Assembly (NCBI RefSeq): GCF_030651495.1
Contig: NZ_JAUSFI010000023.1
Location: forward strand, 1-64,000
Length of the DNA stretch: 64,000 nt
Reading direction: 5' to 3'
Source: Undibacterium sp.
GTDB lineage: Bacteria > Pseudomonadota > Gammaproteobacteria > Burkholderiales > Burkholderiaceae_D
Shown here: positions 47,065-55,423 of the stretch, piece by piece
How the letters are laid out: every line of letters begins with the position of its first letter
Numbering within the stretch: position 1 is the first letter of the stretch
Notes under the pieces: generated by a model
Databases searched by the model: none
What the model was told of the DNA's origin: nothing
Seen by the model: only the letters and a program-made list of their open reading frames with translations
Position numbers and translations under genes: made by a program

Positions 47065-48789
47065 ATGAATCGCACCATTATTCCGATTGCGCTCCAGGGC
47101 AGTAGTAAACAACGCAAACGTCAGGCACCGAAAGGGCGCCGTGTTGATCCGCAGGCCCTGCTTGAAGTGCAGGCTTTACTCGCTGACTCTTCGCGCCAGC
47201 CCGATTTGCTGATCGAGCATCTGCATAAAATTCAGGATCACTATAGCTGCCTGTCTGCGGCTCATCTGGCAGCGCTAGCGCAAGAAATGCGACTGGCGCA
47301 AACGGAAGTGTATGAAGTGGCGAGCTTCTATCATCATTTTGATGTGCTTAAAGAAGGTGAAGACGCGCCTGCTGCGCTGACGGTACGTGTTTGCGATGGC
47401 TTATCATGCGAAATGGCTGGTGCTCAACACTTATTAGCGCGGCTGCCAGGCATTTTAGGTAAGGATGTGCGCATACTTGCGGCACCGTGCATTGGCCGTT
47501 GTGAACAGGCTCCGGCGGCGCTGGTAGGTAAAAATCCGGTAGCGCATGCCAGTTGCGAGGCGATCTTTGACAAGGTAATGGCCAAAGAGATCACACACAT
47601 CCAGGAAAATTTCATCAGCTATGCCGAATACCAGTCCAAGGGCGGTTATGCCTTGCTGCGCGACTGCATCTCGGGTGGTCGCGATGTTGAGACCGTCATT
47701 GCGACATTAGAAGATTCGGGCTTGCGCGGTCTTGGCGGGGCAGGTTTTCCGGCCGGGCGCAAGTGGCGCATCGTACGTGCCGAAGCGGGGCCTCGCTTGA
47801 TGGCGGTGAATATCGATGAGGGTGAGCCCGGCACATTCAAGGACAGAGTATATCTGGAGCGCGACCCGCACCGTTTTCTGGAAGGCGTGTTGATCGCCGC
47901 CTGGGCGGTCGGTATTGAACAGATTTATATTTATTTACGTGACGAATACCACGGCTGTCGCGTCATGCTGGAAGCTGAACTGGATAAATTACGCGCCGAT
48001 CCTCCGATAGGGCTGATGCCGCAAATTACTCTGCGGCGCGGTGCCGGTGCCTACATCTGTGGCGAAGAGTCTGCCATGATCGCCTCGATAGAAGGCAAGC
48101 GCGGCATGCCAAGGCTGCGACCACCTTACGTGGCGCAGGTGGGCTTGTTTGGCCGGCCAACCTTGCAACATAATTTTGAGACCCTGCACTGGGTGCGCGA
48201 TATATTGGAAGGCGGCGACTGGTTCGGCAGCCATAACAGCCATGGACGTCACGGCCGCAAAGGCCTGCGTTCATTCTCGGTCTCCGGTCGTGTCAAGGAG
48301 CCAGGCGTTAAATTGGCCCCGGCCGGTATCACGGTGCAAGAATTGATCGACGAGTACTGCGGCGGCATGCAGCTTGGGCATACGTTCTATGCGTATTTGC
48401 CGGGCGGCGCATCGGGTGGCATCTTGCCGGCATCGATGAGCGACATTCCGCTCGACTTTGACACCTTGCAAGCGTATGGCTGTTTCATTGGTTCGGCCGC
48501 GGTGGTGGTGTTGTCCGAGCATGACAGCGCCACTAGCGCCGCGCGCAATACCATGAATTTTTTCAAACACGAGTCCTGTGGTCAATGTACACCATGCCGG
48601 GTGGGGACAGCTAAAGCGGCGGCATTAATAGCCCAGCCCAAATGGGATACAGCTCTGCTGGCTGATCTATCGCAAGTGATGCGTGATGCGTCTATCTGTG
48701 GCTTGGGGCAAGCCGCACCCAATCCTATCGATTGCGTCATCAACTATTTTCCGCATGAGCTGGCAGCAATGCAAGCCGATCTATCATGA
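47065..48789 (+). CDS. NAD-dependent formate dehydrogenase, fused gamma-beta (FdsG-FdsB) subunit
   Basis: This diaphorase subunit passes electrons from the alpha subunit to NAD. Residues about 20-165 are NuoE/FdsG-like with a [2Fe-2S] ligand set in VCDGLSCEMAG and APCIGRCEQAP. Residues about 185-574 are NuoF/FdsB-like, with the FMN region LRGLGGAGFPAGRKWRIV, the NAD-binding RGAGAYICGEESAMIASIEGKRG (partly seen here), and [4Fe-4S] ligands in ESCGQCTPCRVGT plus the later CGLGQ. Separate fdsG and fdsB genes are the more familiar arrangement; a fused form is known in Methylobacterium. It overlaps fdsA by 4 bases. Confidence 0.9.
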   Translation: MNRTIIPIALQGSSKQRKRQAPKGRRVDPQALLEVQALLADSSRQPDLLIEHLHKIQDHYSCLSAAHLAALAQEMRLAQTEVYEVASFYHHFDVLKEGEDAPAALTVRVCDGLSCEMAGAQHLLARLPGILGKDVRILAAPCIGRCEQAPAALVGKNPVAHASCEAIFDKVMAKEITHIQENFISYAEYQSKGGYALLRDCISGGRDVETVIATLEDSGLRGLGGAGFPAGRKWRIVRAEAGPRLMAVNIDEGEPGTFKDRVYLERDPHRFLEGVLIAAWAVGIEQIYIYLRDEYHGCRVMLEAELDKLRADPPIGLMPQITLRRGAGAYICGEESAMIASIEGKRGMPRLRPPYVAQVGLFGRPTLQHNFETLHWVRDILEGGDWFGSHNSHGRHGRKGLRSFSVSGRVKEPGVKLAPAGITVQELIDEYCGGMQLGHTFYAYLPGGASGGILPASMSDIPLDFDTLQAYGCFIGSAAVVVLSEHDSATSAARNTMNFFKHESCGQCTPCRVGTAKAAALIAQPKWDTALLADLSQVMRDASICGLGQAAPNPIDCVINYFPHELAAMQADLS

Positions 48790-51611
48790 ACCCAATAAGC
48801 CGCAATGACAAAGCTGCGCCGCAAGGCGCAGTAGTGAAATTTCAGATGAACGGACGTGATGTCGAAGGATATGCCCACGAGACACTGATCGCCATTGCGC
48901 AGCGCGAACAAATTTCCATCCCGCATCTCTGCTATAAAGAAGGCTTAGCATCGGTCGGTAATTGTCGTTCTTGTATGGTAGAGATCGTCGGCGAGCGCGT
49001 ACTTGCCCCCTCATGCTGCCGTCACCCAAGTAACGGCATGAAGGTGGCAACTGATAGCGAACGCGCCATCGCTGCACAAAAAATGGTGCTTGAGTTGCTG
49101 TTGTCAGATATGCCTGAAGCTGCCTACACCCGTCACAATGAAGTTGATTTCTGGGCCAAAAAACTGGCTGTTGGTAAACCGCGCTTTGTCTCCCGGCGGC
49201 AGCCAAAACAAGACGCCTCGCATGCCGCCATCACGGTGAATCTCGACGCCTGCATACAGTGCACCCGCTGCCTGCGTGCCTGTCGCGACGAGCAAGCCAA
49301 CGATGTGATCGGTCTGGCGTTTCGCGGTGAACAGACAAAAATCGTGTTCGATATGGATGACCCTATGGGCAACTCCACCTGTGTCGGCTGCGGCGAATGC
49401 GTGCAGGCTTGCCCTACCGGCGCACTCATGCCCGCGCGCGTAGCTGCGCTGGCAATGCCGGACAAGAAGGTTGATTCGGTGTGCCCATATTGCGGCGTCG
49501 GCTGCCAGTTAACTTACCACATCAAAGACAATAAAATCATCTATGTGGAAGGGCGCGACGGCCCCGCCAATCACGAGCGGCTATGCGTCAAGGGACGTTA
49601 TGGTTTTGATTATGCGCATCATCCGCAGCGCCTCACCAAACCACTGATCCGGCGTGCCGATGCACCGCCCAAGCGCGGTGATTTTACGATGGACCCGAGC
49701 CGTGTCATGGAGGTGTTCCGCGAAGCGAGCTGGGAAGAAGCACTGGCATTTGCCGGCGGCACCTTGGCGCACATCCGCGACCAGCACGGTAAAAAATCCC
49801 TCGCCGGATTCGGCTCGGCCAAAGGCAGTAATGAAGAAGCCTACTTATTTCAAAAGCTGGTACGTACCGGCTTTGGCAGTAATAACGTGGACCATTGCAC
49901 CCGTCTGTGTCATGCGTCTTCGGTTGCCGCTTTGCTGGAGGGTATAGGCTCGGGTGCGGTGTCGAATCCGGTCATGGATGTCACCAAAGCCGAGGTCGTG
50001 ATCGTCATCGGCGCCAACCCTACGGTGAATCATCCGGTGGCGGCGACTTGGCTCAAGAACGCGATGACAAACGGCACCAAGCTGATCTTGTGTGATCCGC
50101 GTCGCTCTGAGTTGGCGCGCAAGGCGCACCGCCATTTGCAATTTAAGCCAGACACCGATGTCGCCCTTCTTAACGCGATGATGCACGTGATCGTGAGTGA
50201 AGGTTTAGTGGATAAAGACTTTATCGCCAGCCGCACTATCGGGTATGAAGAACTGGTACAAAATGTTGCGGGCTACAGTCCCGAGCTGATGGCGCCGATT
50301 TGCGGTATTGATGCCGACACCATCCGCTATGTTGCGCGCTTGTATGCCACATCAAAAGCCTCGATGATCTTGTGGGGCATGGGTATCTCGCAGCACATCC
50401 ATGGCACCGACAATGCGCGTTGCCTGATTGCGCTAGCTTTAATGACGGGGCAGATAGGCCGGCCCGGCACTGGCCTGCATCCGCTGCGCGGCCAAAACAA
50501 TGTACAGGGCGCGTCTGATGCGGGCTTGATTCCGATGATGTTTCCGGATTATCAGCGTGTCACCGATCCGGCAGTGCAGGCGCGTTTCGCACTAGCCTGG
50601 AAACTGGCACCCGGTGTGCTTGACGATGAGCCAGGCCTGACGGTGGTCGAAGTCATGCACGCTATCAAGGCCGGCAAAGTTCGTGGCATGTACATCATGG
50701 GCGAAAACCCCGCCATGTCAGACCCCGACGCCAACCATGCGCGCGAATCACTGGCCGCACTCGATCATCTGGTAGTGCAGGATATTTTCTTGACCGAAAC
50801 CGCCTATCTGGCCGACGTGATTTTGCCTGCCAGCGCTTTTCCGGAAAAAACCGGTAGCTTCACCAATACCGACCGACTGGTACAAATGGGCCGTCAGGCG
50901 CTTAACCCGCCGGGCGACGCCAGGCAAGACTTGTGGATCATCCAGCAGATGGCGGCTCAGCTGGGTCTGGATTGGACCTACGGCGATGTCTCTGAAGTAT
51001 TTGACGAAATGCGTCATACCATGCCTAGCATCGCCGGCATTACCTGGGAGCGGCTGGAGCGTGAGCACGCGGTGACTTACCCCTGTCATCATGAAGGTGA
51101 TCCTGGGGAATCTGTCGTGTTTACCAGCACTTTTCCGCGTGAATCTGGGCGCGCGCGTTTTGTCCCCGCTGACATTATTCCGGCCGATGAGCGGCCTGAC
51201 CATGATTATCCAATGGTGCTGATTACCGGTCGCCAGCTGGAGCACTGGCATACGGGCAGCATGACGCGCCGTACGGCGGTGCTCGATGCGCTTGAGCCTG
51301 ATCCGGTTGCCTTAATACATCCGCTCGATCTGGCACAGATTAACGGCCAGCCGGGTGATGTCGTCACGCTAGAATCGCGCCGCGGCAAGGTTGTACTGTA
51401 TGCACGGGCCGACGACAGTTCGCCGCGCGGGGCAATTTTTGTTCCGTTTTGTTATTATGAGGCGGCGATTAATAAGCTGACGAATTCCGCCCTAGATCCG
51501 TTCGGGAAAATACCGGAGTTCAAATACTGCGCGATCCGCTTATCACTTGGCGGTCAAGTGGATGAACCGGGTAGTTTTGGTGGTGGCCAGATGCTCGATG
51601 CCATGACTTAG
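48786..51611 (+). CDS. fdsA: NAD-dependent formate dehydrogenase alpha subunit (Mo/W-bis-MGD)
   Basis: The catalytic subunit oxidises formate to CO2. The 941-residue protein has an N-terminal [2Fe-2S] domain (CYKEGLASVGNCRSCMVEI), a His/Cys-ligand segment, two [4Fe-4S] clusters (CIQCTRCLRACRDEQ, CVGCGECVQACPTGAL), a further cluster motif CPYCGVGCQLTYH, and the molybdopterin body. The metal-ligand Cys is present in NVDHCTRLCHASS, so it is the cysteine, not selenocysteine, form. Its ATG overlaps the beta-subunit stop. No fdhD/fdsC sulfurtransferase or fdsD gene follows within the window. Confidence 0.95.
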   Translation: MNPISRNDKAAPQGAVVKFQMNGRDVEGYAHETLIAIAQREQISIPHLCYKEGLASVGNCRSCMVEIVGERVLAPSCCRHPSNGMKVATDSERAIAAQKMVLELLLSDMPEAAYTRHNEVDFWAKKLAVGKPRFVSRRQPKQDASHAAITVNLDACIQCTRCLRACRDEQANDVIGLAFRGEQTKIVFDMDDPMGNSTCVGCGECVQACPTGALMPARVAALAMPDKKVDSVCPYCGVGCQLTYHIKDNKIIYVEGRDGPANHERLCVKGRYGFDYAHHPQRLTKPLIRRADAPPKRGDFTMDPSRVMEVFREASWEEALAFAGGTLAHIRDQHGKKSLAGFGSAKGSNEEAYLFQKLVRTGFGSNNVDHCTRLCHASSVAALLEGIGSGAVSNPVMDVTKAEVVIVIGANPTVNHPVAATWLKNAMTNGTKLILCDPRRSELARKAHRHLQFKPDTDVALLNAMMHVIVSEGLVDKDFIASRTIGYEELVQNVAGYSPELMAPICGIDADTIRYVARLYATSKASMILWGMGISQHIHGTDNARCLIALALMTGQIGRPGTGLHPLRGQNNVQGASDAGLIPMMFPDYQRVTDPAVQARFALAWKLAPGVLDDEPGLTVVEVMHAIKAGKVRGMYIMGENPAMSDPDANHARESLAALDHLVVQDIFLTETAYLADVILPASAFPEKTGSFTNTDRLVQMGRQALNPPGDARQDLWIIQQMAAQLGLDWTYGDVSEVFDEMRHTMPSIAGITWERLEREHAVTYPCHHEGDPGESVVFTSTFPRESGRARFVPADIIPADERPDHDYPMVLITGRQLEHWHTGSMTRRTAVLDALEPDPVALIHPLDLAQINGQPGDVVTLESRRGKVVLYARADDSSPRGAIFVPFCYYEAAINKLTNSALDPFGKIPEFKYCAIRLSLGGQVDEPGSFGGGQMLDAMT

Positions 51612-51750
51612 CAACTTGGTAAAGGGCAAATCCGCTGCATGAAGTGAACGAGATGATCTCGCTGCGATTACCTACCGCTTCCTGTGGAACTCGCTGAAGT
51701 GGGATAATGCAGCCAGTGTAGCGCGCTGATCCAATTTTTGTGAACACTGC

Positions 51751-51787
51751 CATCCGCTATCCTGTCAGGGCTAGCGGATGTTTTTTT
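51751..51787 (+). terminator. Intrinsic terminator after the formate dehydrogenase operon
   Basis: CATCCGCTA (51751-51759) pairs perfectly with TAGCGGATG (51772-51780), followed by TTTTTTT. It lies about 140 bases after fdsA; the DNA between shows no convincing small gene such as fdsD. Confidence 0.88.
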
Positions 51788-51847
51788 ACTTACCTCTCCA
51801 GCGCATGAAAGAGGGAAGGCAATCCGGTAAATAAAATAAGGTTTTGC

Positions 51848-53599
51848 ATGACCCTGTATCAACTTCTTGCCCAATTTATCCGTCAGCACTGGCGTCAATA
51901 TGTGGCCGCTGCTGTGATGTTACTGACTGTGGCGATACTCACCGTGATGATACCGCGCAAGGTCGGTATCGTGATTGATGCCATGCTGGCGCATCGTTTG
52001 GATAACCGGACGCTGGCGCTGGAACTGGGCTGGCTGGTCCTGATGGGGGTGGCGATTTATTTTTTGCGGGTAGGCTGGCGTATGCAATTGTTTGCTGCCT
52101 CGTATCAATTGGGCGTGCAATTGCGCACCCGCTTGTATCAGCGTTTAAGCCTGCAAGGCCCCGGGTTTTTTCAGCAACAGCGTACCGGCGACCTGATGGC
52201 GCTGGGCACCAATGATGCCGATGCGATAGAGCTGGCATCGGGTGAAGCGATGCTGGCTGGTTTTGATGGCTTCATGACCTTTGTGCTGGTTATCGGCATG
52301 ATGTTGCTGGGTGTGGATTGGCGTCTGGCGCTGGCGGCGCTATTGCCTTTTCCCTTGATGGGATGGGCGTTTAAAAACATTACCCACCATGTGCAAGATG
52401 CCTCGCGCGATTCGCTGGATCGTTTTAGTAAGCTCAATGATCAGGTGCAAGAGACGCTATCGGGCGTGCGTACACTGCGCGCCTTGGGGCTGGAGCAGCG
52501 CAGTGCCGCGCAGTTTGCCGAATTGGCCGAACACGCTGCGGCGGCCAGTTTGTCGGCGCAACGCTGGGAAGCCGCCTATGAACCGGCCGTCGGCATCGCA
52601 CTGACGGCAGCCGGTGCGATGAATCTGGGTGTCGGCGGTTATCTGGTCTGGCATGGCGAAATGACGATCGGCGTACTCACCAGCTTTACCATGTATCTGG
52701 GTCAATTGATCTGGCCTATGTTTGCCGCTGGCTGGGTGCTGTCGCTGCTGGAGCGTGGCAAGGCCGCATGGGGGCGACTGCAACCGGTTCTCGCCGAAGA
52801 ATTGACGATTAAAGATGAAGGGGAATGTCTTGCTATTCCGGCCGGAACGCTGAGTCTGGAACGTGTTGTATTTGCTTATCCCGGGCAACAAAATCCAGCT
52901 TTAGATGACGTTTCGATTACCTTGCCAGCCGGGCGGACACTCGGCATAGTCGGCCCTACCGGCGCGGGTAAATCGAGCGTCATTCGTTTGCTATTGCGTC
53001 AGTTCGAAGCGCAACAAGGTCGCTTGCAATGGGGCGCGCATATCTTGTCAGACTATCCGCTGCAAAGCTTGCGCAGTGCCGTCAATTGGGTCGCGCAAGA
53101 GCCATTTTTATTTTCGGCCAGCATCGCTGGCAATATCGCCTTAAGCAATCCGCAAGCCACGCTGAAGCAAGTCATGCATGCGGCAGAGCTGGCGGCGGTG
53201 CATGAGGATATCTTGCGTTTTCCGAACGCTTACGATACGCCGGTTGGTGAGCGCGGTGTGACGCTGTCCGGTGGCCAGCGCCAGCGTGTGGCGATTGCGC
53301 GCGCCTTGCTGACGGATAGCCCTTTGCTATTGCTCGATGATGCGCTGTCGGCGGTCGATACCGATACCGAAACCCGCATCTTGCAACACCTGTTTGCATT
53401 GCGCCAGCAACACCCCGAGCGCAGCGCCATCATCGTCAGTCATCGACTCAGTGCCGTGGTGGATGCCGATCAGATTATCGTTTTGCGTGAAGGCCGAATT
53501 TGCGAGCAAGGTACGCATGCCACACTGCTGGCGCAAGACGGCTGGTATGCCAGCCAATGGCGCTATCAACAATTGGAGGCGAGCCTGGATGCAGCCTGA
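51848..53599 (+). CDS. ABC transporter half-exporter, permease plus ATPase (MdlA/SmdA-like)
   Basis: The 583-residue protein has a type IV ABC exporter membrane domain of six helices (about 15-310) with VGIVIDAMLAHRL, then an ATPase domain with Walker A GIVGPTGAGKSSVIRLL, signature LSGGQRQRVAIARALL and Walker B LLLLDDALSAVDTDTE, where a non-standard Asp replaces the catalytic Glu after LLDD. This asymmetry is common in heterodimeric exporters and fits pairing with the next gene, whose ATG lies 11 bases inside its end. Substrate is unknown. Confidence 0.88.
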   Translation: MTLYQLLAQFIRQHWRQYVAAAVMLLTVAILTVMIPRKVGIVIDAMLAHRLDNRTLALELGWLVLMGVAIYFLRVGWRMQLFAASYQLGVQLRTRLYQRLSLQGPGFFQQQRTGDLMALGTNDADAIELASGEAMLAGFDGFMTFVLVIGMMLLGVDWRLALAALLPFPLMGWAFKNITHHVQDASRDSLDRFSKLNDQVQETLSGVRTLRALGLEQRSAAQFAELAEHAAAASLSAQRWEAAYEPAVGIALTAAGAMNLGVGGYLVWHGEMTIGVLTSFTMYLGQLIWPMFAAGWVLSLLERGKAAWGRLQPVLAEELTIKDEGECLAIPAGTLSLERVVFAYPGQQNPALDDVSITLPAGRTLGIVGPTGAGKSSVIRLLLRQFEAQQGRLQWGAHILSDYPLQSLRSAVNWVAQEPFLFSASIAGNIALSNPQATLKQVMHAAELAAVHEDILRFPNAYDTPVGERGVTLSGGQRQRVAIARALLTDSPLLLLDDALSAVDTDTETRILQHLFALRQQHPERSAIIVSHRLSAVVDADQIIVLREGRICEQGTHATLLAQDGWYASQWRYQQLEASLDAA

Positions 53600-55361
53600 A
53601 CTCAATACAAGCAAGAACCATTCTCCCGCTTCAGAAAAAAAACTGGCCGTGCAATTGCTGGTGCAATCGGCCCAGCCAGAAAAACGCCATGTGCTGCTGG
53701 GTATTTTATTTCTGCTGTTGGCCGCCGGCCTGGAAGCGCTCGGCCCTTTGCTGGGCAAAGCCTTTATCGATCGCTACCTGTTACCGCACCAGATGGAATG
53801 GACTATGGTGGTCGGCTTGCTAAGCGCCTATGTCCTGACCGGCTGGTGGGCTACCTGGCTGCGTTATTTGCAGTTGACGCGTCTGGCGGGAGTGGCGATG
53901 CGCTCGGTGCGGCGCTTGCGTGAGCAAGTCTACGGTCACGTCTTGCGCTTGCCGATGGCTTTTTTTGATAAGGCGATTACCGGGCAATTGGTCAGCCGTG
54001 TCACCAATGACACCGAGTCGGTGAAGAACCTGTACGTACAAGTATTGTTCGTGATGCTGGACAGCTCCATCGTCGTGCTCGGTGCCTTGGCCGCGATGGC
54101 CTGGCTGGATTGGCGCCTGATGCTGATCGTCCTGATGCTGATACCGGCGGTGGTGATTATCGTCTGGTTCTACCAGCGCTGGAGCGCGCCCGCCGTCAGC
54201 CGTGCGCGGCAATTGCGCAGCGAGATCAATGCCCAGGTGGCAGAGAGCATCAATGGCATGAGCGCGCTGCAAGCCTGCAATGCCGAGGCCGGCTTTGGCG
54301 AGCGTTTTCGTGCCACTAACCAGCAGCATTATCAGGCCCGTATGGATGAGTTGCGTGCCAATGCCTGGTTGCTGCGGCCTGCGCTCGATCTGCTCAATTC
54401 CCTGTTGCTGGTGCTGGTGATTTTTTGCTTTAGCCAGCGCAGCTTTTCCGGGGTAGAGGTCGGTGTGCTCTATGCTTTTGTCAGTTATATCGCGCGCGTG
54501 GTCGATCCCCTGATACAGATCACTTTGCAGTTCGGCCAGATCCAGCAAGCCGTGGTATCGGCAGCGCGCGTGAATACTTTGCTCAACGAGGCGGTGCCGC
54601 CGTCGCATAGCAGCGCTGGCAAAATTACCCGGGGCGATCTGCGCCTGCAACATCTAGGCTTTGGCTATGATGCGGCGTATCCGGTGTTACACGATATTAA
54701 CCTGCACATTCCTGCCGGCAGTTTTTACGGTGTGGTCGGTCACACCGGCAGCGGTAAGTCGACCTTGCTCAGCCTGTTATTGCGCTTTTATACGGCACAA
54801 TCGGGGCGCATAGAAGTGGATGGGATACCCTTGGCCAGTTTCAGTGACGAGCACTTCCGCGCCAGTGTCGGGCTGGTACCGCAAGAGCCCTTTTTGCTGG
54901 CAGCCAATGCGCGTGAAAATATCACCATGGGGCGCGCCATCAGCGAGGCCGATATGATCGCCGCGGCCAAAGCCGCACGCGTACATGAGTTTATCTTGCA
55001 GCTGGAGCAGGGTTACGATACGCCGCTAGGCGAGGGCGGGGCACGGCTCTCGACCGGGCAAAAACAGCTGATCGCGATTGCCCGCGCCCTGGCTGGCAAG
55101 CCGCGTATTTTGTTTCTGGATGAAGCCACCTCGCACATCGATAGCGAAACCGAGCAAATCGTGCAAACCGCCCTGACCGATCTGCGCGGCAAAGTCACCA
55201 TCGTCGCGATTGCGCATCGGCTTTCCACTATCCGTGACGCCGATAGCATTATTGTACTTAATCACGGCAAGCTGACCGAACAGGGCAGCCATGCGGAACT
55301 AATGGTACTGGATCAAGGTATCTATCAAAAACTTTACCTGTTGCAGGCGCTGGAAGAATAA
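53589..55361 (+). CDS. ABC transporter half-exporter, permease plus ATPase (MdlB/SmdB-like)
   Basis: Partner of the preceding half-transporter. The ATG at 53589 (MQPELNTSKNH) gives about 590 residues; the ORF-track start at 53337 lies deep in the upstream gene and is rejected. Six helices (about 30-330) precede the ATPase domain with Walker A GVVGHTGSGKSTLLSLLL, a variant signature LSTGQKQLIAIARAL and Walker B ILFLDEATSHID, keeping the catalytic Glu. One canonical and one degenerate ATP site in the pair is typical of MdlAB-type heterodimers. Confidence 0.9.
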   Translation: MQPELNTSKNHSPASEKKLAVQLLVQSAQPEKRHVLLGILFLLLAAGLEALGPLLGKAFIDRYLLPHQMEWTMVVGLLSAYVLTGWWATWLRYLQLTRLAGVAMRSVRRLREQVYGHVLRLPMAFFDKAITGQLVSRVTNDTESVKNLYVQVLFVMLDSSIVVLGALAAMAWLDWRLMLIVLMLIPAVVIIVWFYQRWSAPAVSRARQLRSEINAQVAESINGMSALQACNAEAGFGERFRATNQQHYQARMDELRANAWLLRPALDLLNSLLLVLVIFCFSQRSFSGVEVGVLYAFVSYIARVVDPLIQITLQFGQIQQAVVSAARVNTLLNEAVPPSHSSAGKITRGDLRLQHLGFGYDAAYPVLHDINLHIPAGSFYGVVGHTGSGKSTLLSLLLRFYTAQSGRIEVDGIPLASFSDEHFRASVGLVPQEPFLLAANARENITMGRAISEADMIAAAKAARVHEFILQLEQGYDTPLGEGGARLSTGQKQLIAIARALAGKPRILFLDEATSHIDSETEQIVQTALTDLRGKVTIVAIAHRLSTIRDADSIIVLNHGKLTEQGSHAELMVLDQGIYQKLYLLQALEE

Positions 55362-55423
55362 ACTGCCGGCAACGCAGGTGTGTGCAAAACGATCATCCAC
55401 TATTTTTGAGGTACATATACATA

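Noticed and set aside
51612-51750. Possible fdsD (small delta subunit) after fdsA
   Set aside because: No frame with a plausible start, ribosome site or FdsD-like sequence is visible before the terminator.
53820-54653. Minus-strand ORF of 277 codons opposite the second ABC half-exporter
   Set aside because: Low-complexity His/Gln-rich translation typical of a shadow frame; the sense frame has all ABC motifs.
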